NCBI RefSeq assembly: GCF_000341285.1
Contig: NW_005178474.1
Span: 124,001 to 188,000 of the forward strand
Length of the DNA stretch: 64,000 bases
From: Galdieria sulphuraria
Lineage: Eukaryota; Rhodophyta; Bangiophyceae; Galdieriales; Galdieriaceae
Reading direction: 5' to 3'
The position numbers and the translations under genes were made by a program. This document shows, in pieces, positions 9,740 through 21,185 of this stretch. The first letter of the stretch is position 1; the number at the start of each line of letters is the position of its first letter. The notes below the pieces were generated by a model. It was given only the letters and a program-made list of their open reading frames with translations. It made no database searches and had not been told where the DNA came from.

Positions 9740-11011
9740 CTAAGGAGTTTCTCCTGGAAATCCTTTATCCACTGTTTTAGTAGTTTCAAAGGATTCTTCT
9801 TCTCGAGAATAAATACAAGGCCCTTGGAAGCCTTTTGGAATATCTCTCGGAGAAAAGTCAGGTTGTCCAGTTGAATTGACCAATCTTGACCACATGCGGT
9901 CTCTCAAGTCTACTTGCTTTTGTGCAGTTACTATTTCAGTCATAGGAATATATGCATGTCTTCCATGGATAGGGCCCACAGTAAATCCTGTATATCCTGC
10001 AAAGGAGCCATGAACTGCAGAATGAGCCAACAAAGTACAATAAATATTATCTGATGCATTACTAGCAACTGCCCTTATCATATAAGTTGGATCGATATAT
10101 TTCATACTAACTTCTATTCCTTGTTTCTTAAACGTGGATTCTATCTCTTGATATAAAAAGTGTCCAATATCTCCCAGTTTCTTATTTCCTGAAGCATCCA
10201 ACTGATCTATCCAATCATGATGGTTACGAACATATTCTTGACCAGCACCTTCTGCAACGACCAATACCATTTTACCTCTTTCTATCAAACACTTGTGAAT
10301 ATATTCAATCAAACCACCTCTTCCATGAATAACAAAAGGTACTTCAGGTATAAGACAACAATCCTAACTACTATGAAAATAGCTATTTCATCCATATGAT
10401 AAATGCTTACCACTTCTCTACTGGATAAGGAAGCATGCAACGCAATAAATCCACTATTTCTTCCCATCAACTTGACTATACCCACTCCATTAGGAAAACA
10501 AGAGACTTCGGTATGTGCAGCATCGATGGCTTTGGAAGCTTCCTGCACAGCAGTATCAAAACCAAAGGACTTGTCAATGATCGGAATATCATTGTCTATT
10601 GTTTTAGGAATACTAGCAACTGTAACTTGCAACTTTCTTCTTCTGCATTCTTCACTCAATGTTGCTGCACCTCGAACAGTACCATCTCCTCCAATCACAT
10701 AAACCTGATTGACTCCATTTTGTACGATGGAGTCCACTATTCTATTCAAGTCAAAACCACCACGTGACGAACCCAATACTGTTCCACCCATCTTGTGAAT
10801 GTTATCTACCTTTTCAGTTGTCAGTGGAATCCACTCTTTGCTATAGAATCCTCGATATCCTTGTAAAACTCCAAAAATATCAGCAACACCATATTGGTAG
10901 CTCAGGCATTCTGTAAGTTCCCTAATCACCGTATTGAGACCTGGACAAAGACCTCCACAAGTCACAATAGCTGCCTTTACTTTCTTTGGTGCAAATACAA
11001 TTCTTTCTCTT
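9740..11011 (-). CDS. Plant-type ATP-dependent 6-phosphofructokinase, 5' end lost in gap
   Basis: Two exons on the minus strand: from the gap edge 11011 to 10411, and 10363-9740, with a 47-nt intron. Splicing at GTTAG gives the join [13 protein letters not shown], which restores the conserved plant-PFK segment. Visible motifs are [10 protein letters not shown] (phosphate loop), [13 protein letters not shown] (catalytic Asp) and MGRNSGF (fructose-6-P site). Gly in GGDGT indicates ATP as donor, while Lys in PKTIDND is typical of the plant/protist group; PPi-dependent enzymes have GGDD. It commits fructose-6-phosphate to glycolysis. The N-terminus, probably 80-150 residues including any targeting sequence, lies beyond the N run. 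The spermidine synthase fragment on the other side points away, so both 5' ends are missing. Confidence 0.92.
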
Positions 11012-11031
11012 NNNNNNNNNNNNNNNNNNNN
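11012..11031. other. Assembly gap (20 N)
   Basis: Twenty consecutive N separate the 5'-truncated PFK gene (minus) from the 5'-truncated spermidine synthase gene (plus). Both proteins lack large N-terminal parts, so the true distance must be well over 20 bp, or the two contigs are wrongly joined. Confidence 0.98.
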
Positions 11032-11614
11032 TTTGGCATCAGATGGTAGTCGACGTGTGTAAGACTTATCTCCCCCAATTATCTGTTGGCTTAGATGATC
11101 CTCGAGTCAAAATAGAATATCGAGATGGAGCAGAATATTTGAGACAACATCCTCATTCGTTTGACGTAATTATAACCGATTCCTCCGATCCTGTAGGTCC
11201 AGCAGACGTACTATTTCAAAGACCGTTTTATGAAAGCCTACATACTGCACTCAAACCAGATGGAATATGTTGTTGTCAAGCAGAAAGTATTTGGTTGCAC
11301 ATGGACCTCATACGTCCATTGCTTGATACTTGTCGAAATATTTTTGCTTCCGTTTCATACGCTTATACGATGATTCCAACATATCCTGGAGGACAGGTAG
11401 CCGTCCTATTTCTTACTTCATCGGATAGCTAAAACAAAGTGAATAGATCGGGTTTGCTATTTGCTCCAAGTCGGTACGTGATAACATACGGCAGCCTTTG
11501 AGAAAACCTGATATGACCTTACTACAAACATTGAAATATTATTGTCCTGAAATACATCAGGCAGCCTTTGTATTGCCTCTTTTTGCTAAAAGGGAATTGG
11601 AAGACAGTTCTTAA
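11032..11614 (+). CDS. Spermidine synthase, C-terminal part (5' end lost in gap)
   Basis: Exons 11032-11396 and 11447-11614, joined by a 50-nt intron whose removal gives GGQ-IGFAICSKS, the conserved strand of polyamine synthases. Upstream are DPRVKIEYRDGAEYL (nucleoside site) and DVIITDSSDPVGPADVLF, where the Asp of the TDSSDPVGPA block is the catalytic base; QAESIWLH and YAYTMIPTYPGGQ follow. The enzyme transfers aminopropyl from decarboxylated SAM to putrescine. The C-terminus LKYYCPEIHQAAFVLPLFAK is also family-typical, which supports spermidine rather than thermospermine or spermine synthase; this is a judgement. Roughly the first 150 residues, including the SAM-binding glycine loop, are missing at the gap. 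Confidence 0.9.
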
Positions 11615-11787
11615 TTGTTGTTGTTCTTGTGTAATAATATATAGAAGCTAAGAGTCAATAAAGTTTTCTTTCTTGATGAAACTATTTCATGAAAACTCCA
11701 CAATATGTTAAGTAGAAGAACAATTCATTTTATTATTATACATGGATAAGGACAATATGCTATCCTCATAAGATAGACAAAAAGTTA

Positions 11788-12558
11788 TCAAAAAACTGGA
11801 ACTAGAAGATTCCTTCCACTAGGAAATCCAGATACAATTAACAGTGCAGGCCAATTCCTTCCTCCCACAAACTCAGTTAAGCCGTACATGTGACAAAAGT
11901 CAGCCAACAACACGCACGCTACTCCACTTCCTTCGACAACACAAATACTTGCTTCTGGATCATCACAAAATAGTGTCTGTAAAACATATGCAATAATGTT
12001 GCACGGTTTAGCCTTATCCACGTAAGAAAAACAAAACGCATTCAGTAGCTTCGTTTTGTCAGAGGTAACTGAAAAGTAACGACTTTGAATGTTCAAACAT
12101 GCCAATTGAGAACCTTCATAATTGGAAAGCAGTTCAATTATGTTTTTGGAGAAGATATTCACGTCAATCAGCTGACAAAGAAAAGTTGTTGACCCCTGAC
12201 AAAGCTGCAGCAAATTGACCAAATGGGCAGTCAACTGAAGACTTTCTAAAACTTGATTTCGAACGAAAAGGTGGTTGTCTCCCCTAGAAATCTGCTGGAT
12301 TACTTTAAGAATGCTCTCATTGGTCAGGTTTGCACAAGCACTCTGTACAACCTTTGGTTTTTTCAACCACTCTTCATTTTCCTCCTCTAATACTTGATGA
12401 TTGTTTTTTTTCCATTCTCTCTCTACAACAGGGTCGCCATTCAAAGATGACACAGGAAAAAGTTCGCTAGAACATCTCTTACGAAGAGCAACCTGTTGCA
12501 CAATAAAAGGCGGGTCGTCGATATTCGCGCCATTCCTTAAGAAAAAATGCAACGCCAT
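11788..12558 (-). CDS. Hypothetical protein
   Basis: A 256-codon uninterrupted reading frame from a good ATG (12556-12558) to a stop at 11788. I do not recognise it. The N-terminal third is charged (EREWKKNNHQVLEEENEEWLKKPKVV). The remainder is largely helical-looking, with Leu-rich stretches (LVNLLQLC, NIIELLSNYEG) and a hydrophobic C-terminus (WPALLIVSGFPSGRNLLVPVF). There is no signal peptide and no convincing TM helix. It lies downstream of glycerol kinase on the same strand (114 bp) and converges on spermidine synthase. Coding use matches its neighbours, so it is probably a real lineage-specific gene. Confidence 0.55.
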   Translation of the reverse strand: MALHFFLRNGANIDDPPFIVQQVALRKRCSSELFPVSSLNGDPVVEREWKKNNHQVLEEENEEWLKKPKVVQSACANLTNESILKVIQQISRGDNHLFVRNQVLESLQLTAHLVNLLQLCQGSTTFLCQLIDVNIFSKNIIELLSNYEGSQLACLNIQSRYFSVTSDKTKLLNAFCFSYVDKAKPCNIIAYVLQTLFCDDPEASICVVEGSGVACVLLADFCHMYGLTEFVGGRNWPALLIVSGFPSGRNLLVPVF

Positions 12559-12672
12559 TTCATATAATTATATTTGGAATTCAATGAAGATCAGAATCCA
12601 AACTTGTTTGTTGTACCTCAACAATAGTCTTTCGATATTCTATGATCTTTAAAACACAGACAAATGACTTTA

Positions 12673-14344
12673 TTAGATCCATCCAAAGCTCCGCTCTAGA
12701 GCTTGTTTCCAACGCTTCCAACGTCGGCTACTTTCATCAATAGAAATTTTGGTCGAAAATTCTCTATCCACCTTCCAAAGTTTTACCAACTCTTCTTGTG
12801 ATGACCAAACCTTTTCTGCTAAACCAGCAGCAAATGCCGCACCAATCACTGTGGTTTCGGTAACTTGCGGACGAACAATGGGACATTGAAGTAAATCACA
12901 TTGTAGTTGTAAGAAAGTATTATTAGCCGTCATGCCTCCGTCTACCTTTAAAACTTTAATAGTAGCTTTTGAATCTGCCTCTACAGAACCAATAATATCA
13001 CAAACTTGAAAAGATACAGCTTCCAATACGGCTCTAGCAATATGTGCCTTGGTAGTGTATTGTGTAAGACCCACAATAACACCTCTGGCATCTTCACGCC
13101 AATGAGGAGCAAATAGGCCAGAAAATGCTGGTACAAAGAATACATCCCCACTATCCTTTACTGAATTGGCTAAATCTTCAACTTCTGGAGCAGTCTTGAT
13201 GATTTGCAAGTTATCACGAAGCCACTGAACTGCTGCACCTGCTATAGGAATGGAGCCTTCCAAAGCATAGGCAACAGGCTTGTCTGGACCTAACTGATAA
13301 CCCGGTGTAGTCAATAGACCATGTTTGGATGGAACAGGTCCTTCGCCTTCTCCAGTGTTTACAATTAAAAAGCAACCTGTACCATATGTATTCTTGGCAT
13401 CTCCTTTACGAAAACAGGTCTGACCCACCAATGCGGCTTGTTGATCGCCAAGGATTCCACTGATAGGAACACCTTGTAAGAGTGAGCATGCAAGTGTGCC
13501 ATATCTAATCAATTTGTTCAATCAACTCCATATCAAAGACATTTCGCATTACCTCTCCGAACTTGAACGAATTTCAGGCAAGCATTGTTTTGGAATACCC
13601 AAAGCTTGTAATAGTTTGGGTTCCCATTGCAATTTTTCGATATTCATTAAAAGCGTTCTTCCAGCATTTGTAATATCTGTTACATGCGCCTGGCGTCCTG
13701 TCAAGTTCCATACTAACCAAGTATCAATCGTTCCGAATATCGCTCTGCCTTCCTCAAGTGCCGCTTTCACATCGGGGACATTGTCTATTATCCAACGAAG
13801 CTTAACTCCTGAAAAATAAGTTGATACAGGAAGACCGCAGAGATCTCTGTACTGGTCTCTATTCTTTCCCAGTTTTTCACAAGTTTCCTTGGTTCTCGTA
13901 TCCAGCCAAACAATAGCATTGAAAAGAGGTTTTCCAGTGTACTTGTCCCATACAACAGTGGTTTCACGCTGGTTGGTTATGCCAATCGCTTTGATTTGTG
14001 ACTAGAAAAAATAAAACTGTCAATTCCTTTTTACATAGTAAAATAAAAAAGAGCACACCGTTTGAATTCCCTTTGCTTGACATTTCTTCACTGTCTCGTC
14101 GATGCAAAGTATGGTGTTGTTGATTATCTCCACAGGATCGTGTTCTACCCACCCTGGTTGTGGATATATCTAATCAATCAAGCCATATACTCATTGATGA
14201 AGAGATAACAAAGCCTTTCTAACAAACCTGTTTATGTTCTACTTGATGAAACGCTATAGGTTCCCCTTGTTTATTAAATAGCATAAACCGTGTTGAGGTA
14301 GTTCCTTGGTCTACAGCTCCTACATAAACGTCTTGCATATTCAT
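12673..14344 (-). CDS. Glycerol kinase
   Basis: Four exons on the minus strand: 14344-14228, 14169-14059, 14001-13553, 13504-12673, giving 502 aa, normal for the FGGY family. The first exon has [15 protein letters not shown], the ATPase-core phosphate-1 loop. Then come [62 protein letters not shown] and [14 protein letters not shown], all in the order of glycerol kinases. The enzyme makes glycerol-3-phosphate from glycerol and ATP. The start could be either of two nearby in-frame ATGs (14344 or 14338). Its start lies 112 bp downstream of the end of a glycerol dehydrogenase gene on the same strand, so both entry routes for glycerol are encoded side by side. Confidence 0.95.
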
Positions 14345-14456
14345 AAACCTTAACTTAGCAACGAAGTGTATTGTAGAGAAGAAACTGAAATTGAGATTTG
14401 TCTGAGAGAAATTGTTATTTCAACTGTTTCGTACCAAAAACAGATTTAGAGCACGT

Positions 14457-15778
14457 TTATTGACCTTTAACAAATACTCCGATTTTATCAGCTGATAAGA
14501 TATTTTCTCGCACCATATAGGGTGTAACCTTAAATGGCATATTATAGATGGACTCACCCTTCAACACAATATCAACTATACAGATTCCAGAAGTTGCCGA
14601 TAAACTTACCGAAGCACAAGAGCGCTCACTCACAAGCTCTATGCCCTGCAAGTCCGATGCGCTGATTCCAAGATCAGAAAGACAGACAGGAAGACCTACT
14701 TGAAAAAAGAATTTGGCAACTTTCTTGGCTTCCTCAAGTTTTTTCTCCATGCAAAGTTGAACAATAGTACTGAACGCTACTTTCTCGCCATGAATATATT
14801 CATGGCAGCCTTCGTGTGCGGTCAATCCGTTGTGAATTGCGTGTGCTGCAGCTAAACCTCCGCTTTCAAAGCCCAAACCACTAAGAAGGGTGTTGGCTTC
14901 GATGACTTTCTCTATTGCTTCCGTAACTTCACCTCTATCGATGTCCTTAACTGCTTGAACACCATAATCAAACAAAAGGTCGCGGCATAATTTTGCTAGT
15001 GCAACAGCTGCCTCAGTGGGTCTACCTCCTACAGGATTGATACCATGAGACGCTCGCATACAAGCGTCTGCTTCATAATAAGTCGACATGGCGTCTCCCA
15101 TTCCGCTCACAAGAAATCTCTTGGGAGCCTTTGCAATAATTTCTGAGTCCACGATGACACAATAAGGGTCTGTAGGATAATACACCTTTAAGGACAATGA
15201 GCAATGAAATGTTTCAAAGATTAGATCTTACGTATTCATCGAATTTTCCATCAGGCTTATAGAAAACTGAACACGCCGCACACTAGGATAAAATATGAGC
15301 AAATGTGCTGGTACCCTCAACGAAGACCACTCACTGGCGCATCGTTACTAGCCAAGGTAGGAACCACAGCTAATTGGACATTCAACTGATGGGCTAAAGC
15401 ACGAACAAGATCAACCGCTTTTCCACCACCAACAGCCACAACAAATGCTGGTTTTCCGTTAACTTTTCCTTTGAGTTGCTTATTTACGTGTTCAAGTTCT
15501 TCCCACGAACATTCTCCTCCAAAGTTAACGAATACAACTTGCTTCGCAGCACCATATTTCACGAGAGATTCTTCTATCATACGGCCTATGCTATTCTGTC
15601 TAGATGGCGAGCAGACCACTACTGCGGTATCGCCCTTTAAAGGTTTCAAGAAAAGTCCTAGGTATTGTACGATTCCCTTGCCCTGGGCGTACTTATGAGG
15701 TGACGAAAATATCTTATAACTGAGTGGTCCAAAGGTTTTATGTGGTGAGAAGAACAGTTCCGGAGGAAAGTGAGACAT
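14457..15778 (-). CDS. Glycerol dehydrogenase (GldA-type, iron/zinc alcohol dehydrogenase family)
   Basis: Three exons (15778-15335, 15282-15232, 15185-14457) give 407 aa; bacterial GldA is about 365, so there is an N-terminal extension of some 35-40 residues. The 51-nt middle exon encodes CAACSVFYKPDGKFDEY and bridges TLASNDAP to VYYPTDPY exactly as in GldA. The NAD site GGGKAVD lies near residue 118. Metal ligands are visible as GMGDAMSTYYEAD (Asp) and the two His-bearing segments AHAIHNGLTAHEGCHEY and HGEKVAF. The reaction is glycerol + NAD+ to dihydroxyacetone. The family is mainly bacterial, so horizontal origin is plausible; introns show it is now a eukaryotic gene. It is adjacent to and co-oriented with glycerol kinase. 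Confidence 0.93.
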
Positions 15779-16668
15779 GAAGAAATGAAAACTGACAATT
15801 CGTATTCACAAATGGCAGACTGACTGTTAAATGAACGAGGAGAAAAGAAACATCAGATCTTGAAGAATCTTACCGGGATTGATGAATTTCTCCAAGAGAC
15901 AGAAATTCGACTGATTGAAAAGATTTTCATTCCAAGAATAAAGTTTGTCTATTTTCATTTCACGTCTTTAGTTTGAAGTGACATAGTGCTGTTTTGATAC
16001 TTGATTGCCAGTAAGCATCCATTCTTTGTGCAATGTATTATAATGGTTGCCCTCGATGGATTGGCGAAAATTTCCTCACGACACTCAACTTACACTCCAG
16101 AAGGAATTTGGTAAGAACATTGAGGGGAGTATCGCGGCTATAGAAAGACTCTATTCAGTTTGTATGTATTGCTCCGTTCAAGTGAAAATGTGCCGAATGC
16201 ATTCTTTGTTCCACTTGACTTGGCAGGTCTTCTAAATTGAGAAAAAAGTGTGGTGAGTTGTATTGGATTTCTCGGATGTTCTTCATAATATGTCGAAGAC
16301 CTTTTTTATTCCCAAACTCTCTCACAACGGCCTGAAACAGCAAAAGTAGTCGCCAGAGACAGAGAAAGTTATGATTGAAACCGTATAGTGGATGCAAACC
16401 AGTCACAGGCTTTTGATAACAGTTTTATAATTTTTATTGCAAAATACTATTTAACGAACATAAACTAGGAGCGAAGTATCTTTGAGAGAAGTTCGTTTTG
16501 GCCCTTCGTTCATAAAGCGTTTATGACAACAGTGGTCGTACCTTTTAAACAATTTCTACTTTCTCACGAAATTTACATTTTATAGAGTCGAGATGGAAGC
16601 ACGAATAAAGCAAAGTTGTATCGACTAAGTAATGCAAGAATTAGCGGTTACAAGACAAAATTTTTTTA
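15779..16668. other. 890-bp stretch without an assignable gene
   Basis: This separates the divergent GldA and OTU1 genes. It contains a minus-strand open frame (16406-16155; KKGLRHIMKNIREIQYN) with a plausible acceptor (CTGTTTCAG) before it, and a 38-codon plus frame starting near 16033. Neither joins convincingly to other exons. I can name nothing in it. Confidence 0.5.
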
Positions 16669-17586
16669 ATGCATTTGAGGTTACGAACGAAGAACGGCTT
16701 GATAACGATAACAGTCTCCCAACAATGCACTATACGTGAACTTTCTGAAGAAATAGAAAGAAAGACAGGAATTGAGGTTGCCAAACAAAAAAGTAAGCCT
16801 CAATCTTTTCAATTCATTTTCGGCTAATTCGACGTAGTCTTGTATGGCTTTCCACAAAGAGAACTGCGAGCAGACGCAGACAAGCCTGTTGAAAGTGTGC
16901 TTCAAAGTGGAGACTCTCTGACCGTTGATAAGTTATCTGCAGAAACTGAGCAGGAAAGGACTGTTGAATCAAGTCCTGCGTCAACGGAGAACGCCTATGT
17001 CCGACGAAAAGTACCAGATGATAACTCGTGTTTATTTCACGCCATTTGTTACGTTTTTCGAAGTGGTTCTGTGGCACAGTTAAGACACATTATCTCAGAA
17101 ACTGTTCGGCTGAACCCAGATTTGTATACAGAGGCGTTTCTTGGAAAGTCAAATCACGAATACAGCAGATGGATTCTCTTACCGGAAACTTGGGGTGGAG
17201 CAATAGAACTTTCTATTTTGAGCAAGTATTTTCAAACAGAAATATCAGTGTTTGACATACAAACTTTGCGCTTAGACCGTTATGGTGAAGCGGAGAATTA
17301 CGAGGAACGGGTCTTTTTACTCTACGATGGTATTCACTATGATCCGATTGCAAGAGCTTTTCTAGGTGCATCTCGTGAATATGACGTTACAGTATTTAAG
17401 ATATGGGACAATGAAGCTCTAGTAGGTGCAAAATCAGTGGCAGAAGAGGCAAACAAGAATAGGCAGTATACCGACTTGGCAAGTTTCACTCTCATGTGCA
17501 GAAACTGTGGTGCAAAGTTGAAAGGAGAAACAAGTGCAGTGGAACACGCGAAGCAGACTGGTCATACCAATTTTACTGAAGCATAG
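16669..17586 (+). CDS. OTU1/YOD1-type deubiquitinase
   Basis: Exons 16669-16792 and 16838-17586 (45-nt intron, phase 1) give 290 aa. Exon 1 encodes MHLRLRTKNGLITITV...TIRELSEEI, an N-terminal ubiquitin-like (UBX-like) domain that ends across the splice in ILYGFPQREL. The OTU catalytic core follows: VPDDNSCLFHAI with Cys nucleophile, then WGGAIELSILSKYF and YDGIHYDPIA with the catalytic His. A C2H2 zinc finger, MCRNCGAKLKG...HAKQTGHTNF, closes the protein. UBX-like + OTU + C2H2 is the exact architecture of yeast Otu1/human YOD1, which trims ubiquitin on p97/Cdc48 clients in ER-associated degradation. It converges on the TAF4-like gene (81 bp between stops). Confidence 0.93.
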
Positions 17587-17667
17587 ATGTTTCGTTAAAA
17601 TAGATCCTATACAAGTTTTGAAATAAAACTATAATAAGAGTTTTCACGAGGTTCTTTGGTTGTAACT

Positions 17668-19296
17668 TCATCTTTCTGAAGAATTCAATGTTCGCAATGA
17701 ATTATACTTGTTATAAAACCAAGTCGATTTTCTGCAAACAACGTCACGCTCCAGAACAAAAATAACATCTCTTATGGAAACAGTTACATTTCTTCTTTCA
17801 GGTTCGGTCTTAAATAATCTTTTCGTTTGGGATATATTTTCATGCGAAGGTAAACTATGAGTCTTTGTATCACCACTTTGTTTCATGAGGCTTAAGCGTG
17901 CTTGTTCCCTTCGTTTCTTAAGCAGTCCTTGGATACTTGAGCTCAATGCTTCATTAGTCTTCTGAAGAGATTCTGAAGCCGATGAAGGAGCATTATGCCT
18001 CTTACGAGACCTCTTGATATTCTCCCCCGACTCAAATGGACTATCCGAAGCCTTTCGTTTACTGGAAGAATCCAATTGTTGCGATTCTCTCAAGTCTTCC
18101 TCCTCTTCATTACGTCTCCTGTTCGCTTCCACTATCGCTTCTATTTGTCGTAACTCTTCTTTGCGAATCTCTTCCAGTTCATAACGAGGATCTTGCTTTT
18201 CATTCTCCTGAAGTTGGCTCATAATCTCTGACTCTAGAATCCTCTTAACTGCAACATCTTTCGCACGATCAATTAGATTGGTCAACTGTCTTTGTAAACC
18301 CGTTGCTATAACCTCCAAACACTCCTGGTCCCATTGAACTAAACGTGCTGCTCTGGTTCTCCTTTCAAGACGCCCACTAAGAGAGGGAATAAGTGCGTTT
18401 AATTCTTCTGTAAAACCATCAACAATATTGTTATTGACCCCGGTAACTGAAAAATTTGCTGCAGTGTCTTGATCTTCTTCCGCATAAAGATTTCCATAGT
18501 CTTCCAAAAATCCACTGGAGAGATTCCGAGTACCACTTACGCTCGAACGAGTTCTCATAGTTTTCTTCGAATTTGTATCTTCGACGCGAGACAAAGCCTC
18601 CTGAGCTGGTTGTTCTGGGTTCGGTTCAATACCAGATAAACTCCCTAAGAACTTTTATTTTCGAGAAATCACGCTATACTTCCGCATACCTTGATGTCTA
18701 ACGAAATCTACATCCCTGATTGTTTGTGCAATCCTGTATCTAGTTACTTCAGAAGGAGGAAGCTGATTCAAAAGAGATATGACGGATAGAATAGCATTAA
18801 CGAAAAGGTTCTGGAAGGCAATCGTATGTTCCTCTCCAACGCCTGAAGACTTTAGTAGACTATGAACAACATTCGCCACATCCAAGTACTTCCTATCCGA
18901 CACAGTGTTTATAACAACAGAAAAGAGCTCACTATATATTCTTTTCACGTCTACAGTCCGACTTGCAGCCTTTAGCTTCGCAAGGATGTTCAGAACAGAC
19001 GAAGTAAAAGCAAAGATAGGCTTGAAAATGGGAGAGTTCGCTATATCTGTTTCAGTTTGTCTACGCTTTAGTAGGGCAGCTTCTTCTTCTGGAAAAAATG
19101 TTGGTGACGACGTGTTTAGACTTTCCCTTGACACTTGCACACTATGAATGGGCCTTGCCCTTACTACAGAGTCTTTTGATTTCCAGTATTCTTCTTCAAA
19201 ACTCTGAGTTGAAGGGTCTATTTGCTGCAAGTTGCAATATGTAGCCTCCTGTTTGGCACCATATTGAACGTTGCTCCTGTGAGGCCTTTCGGACAT
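17668..19296 (-). CDS. TAF4-like TFIID subunit
   Basis: Two exons, 19296-18690 and 18644-17668, joined by a 45-nt intron (phase 1) that removes an in-frame stop, giving about 527 aa. The C-terminal half has the TAF4 signature: conserved helices around LERRTRAARLVQWDQECLEVIATGLQRQLTNLIDRAKDVAVKR, then an acidic/basic coiled stretch (LEEIRKEELRQIEAIVEANRRRNEEEED), a Lys/Arg nuclear signal and the terminal VSIRDVIFVLERD segment. TAF4 pairs with TAF12 by a histone fold inside TFIID. The N-terminal exon has another helical block (FQNLFVNAILSVISLLNQLPPSEVTRYR) that I cannot assign. The start is uncertain; a 66-codon frame at 19605-19405 could be an upstream exon spliced at ACAGAG. Confidence 0.7.
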
Positions 19297-19404
19297 GCTC
19301 TCTGTAGGGAATTGAAACAATATGAATTGGGACTTGGTTTATGTTGTGCACATCAATATCGTGGTTTCATTCAAAACCAAAAGCACTTATTAACCCTTGC
19401 ATTC

Positions 19405-19605
19405 TTACACTTTTAGTCTACTAAGACGTCTCATCTTAAACCAGCTATATAGATACTCTGTTTCAGAAGAAGATGTAACGTTTACAGCTGGGAAATGGAG
19501 TCCTATCGGAAATCTTGAAAGAGAAAAGAACAAATAGAATTTGTCTAAAAGAACTTCCTCTTTAAGCGCTAACTTCAACCACTTTCTCAAAGCTAGTTTT
19601 TTCAT
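19405..19605 (-). CDS. Small open frame, possible 5' exon of the TAF4-like gene
   Basis: Sixty-six codons from an ATG at 19605, with a very basic start (MKKLALRKWLKLALK) and a Ser-rich middle. It may be an upstream exon of the adjacent gene: a donor GTGTAAG at its end and an acceptor ACAGAG near 19302 would keep the frame. It may also be a separate small gene or chance. No family is recognised. Confidence 0.25.
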   Translation of the reverse strand: MKKLALRKWLKLALKEEVLLDKFYLFFSLSRFPIGLHFPAVNVTSSSETEYLYSWFKMRRLSRLKV

Positions 19606-19966
19606 AAAAATAGGGAGTTGGAAAACACGGAAGTCACCTCTTGTCTCGCAAAGAAACCAGAACCACCTCCTACCAACAGTTTAACTAAGATTTCTGGAGC
19701 AATTATCGTGATAGAATCGAGGGATATTATGATAATTTCTAGAGACTACATTTACGTTTGTTTCTCACTTTTGCTTATCTACGAAAAATGCTCAACTGCG
19801 TTCCAACTCCAAAAAAACCAGAAATTGCAACAGTTCTCAAGTTGAATAGAATTTCCACTGATTTTATACATTTTGATGAAATTGAAATTTATGTTGCTTA
19901 AGAGATGCGATTGGATTCTGTCTTTATTCTTGTTTAGTTTCAAAATACCTTTGTCGTGGATCAAAC

Positions 19967-21123
19967 ATGCTTAGGAGTTACTTTTACCCTGTTTTTAGCT
20001 TTTTTCGAATAACTGTTAAATGGATACGAAGTTATCTCTATGGTGTATCATTTCTGTATCTTCTCAATTCCAACAGAGAGGTCGTTTGGCCAGTTGAAAC
20101 TATCTTCCTACAAGGAATCAAATGTTATTTGATATTGCCCAAGAAGATTGACAAAAACAGAAGTACTGTTATTCTAGTACACGGTTTGAGTCCCTCAGGA
20201 ATTGATGATCCACGAATATTGGAAATAGGCAAGATATTTGCTCTTCACGGTGCAATTTGTCTGATTCCGACCATCGAACCTTTGAAGAGTTGTAGTTTGA
20301 GCATTACTTCGGTTGATATTATAGAGCAAGTGGTGTACCAAACAGCAAACAATGCCTATCTATGTCCATGTGAAAAAGTCTCAATATTTGCAGCATCCAT
20401 TTCTGCCAGTATCTGTTTGGTTGCCTCAAGTCGTCCTTCAATAAGCAAGTTGGTTATTAATATTTGCTGTATTGGAGCATATGCTGATACTCGTTCTATG
20501 CTGAAGTATGTAATTGAATCGAATGAACTTCCGGACGATTATGGAAGATCCGTTTTCTTCTTTAACTTTGTGGAATTAAGTTTTGGACCACAACCTCAAC
20601 TGAAACAAGCTTTATGGTACAGGATTTTAGACGGTCATAGATCGGCGACCGGAACGAAACATGAACTGCTAAATAAGTTCCTTAGTGATAAACAGCTTGT
20701 AGCACGGCAGTTTCATAATCTTTGGAATAATAGTGATCTGCGCTCTCAGTGTGCCGAGCAGATTCTTCTGAAGATACAAGATAGATTGAATGCGTTGTCA
20801 CCATTACAGACTTTGGGGAGAATTAAGTGCCCTTGTATCATTCTTGTTCATGGCTGCAACGATCCTGTCATTCCATCCATTCATTCTCGTCTACTTTATC
20901 AAGAGTAAGAATATTTACTAAGTAATATAAATGATATGAAAACTTTGTATCTAGGTTGAAGAAGAACCCTGATGTCAGGACATATTTGTGTTTGACTCCT
21001 TTTTTGAGCCATGGAGACAAACAAAAGTTAGCAATGAGTGCAATTGGTTCCCTACTACATCTTCTCGGAGCATTTTCAGTCTTTTACTTCGCGTCCTACA
21101 TTGACAATTCCTTGAAAAGATAG
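19967..21123 (+). CDS. Alpha/beta-hydrolase fold protein
   Basis: Exons 19967-20904 and 20955-21123 (50-nt intron, phase 2) give 368 aa. An N-terminal hydrophobic, aromatic segment suggests a membrane anchor. The fold is indicated by the oxyanion strand VILVHGLSPSG, by CIILVHGCNDPVIP (acid-strand region with Asp), and by the exon-2 segment LTPFLSHGD, which supplies the late His. The usual nucleophile elbow GxSxG is degenerate: FAASISAS stands where it is expected, so Ser is kept but both flanking Gly are lost. A second hydrophobic segment (LLHLLGAFSVFYFASYI) closes the protein. It may be a lipid-side hydrolase or a non-enzymatic relative; the substrate is unknown. It converges on BioF (62 bp). 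Confidence 0.7.
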
Positions 21124-21185
21124 TAATCATTTACTAATGAAGACAGCAGTAAAATCTGAAAAAAACGTTAGTCGAGCTATCAACA

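Noticed and set aside
9740-11011. PPi-dependent phosphofructokinase
   Set aside because: The donor-site motif is GGDGT, not GGDD, which fits ATP as phosphoryl donor.
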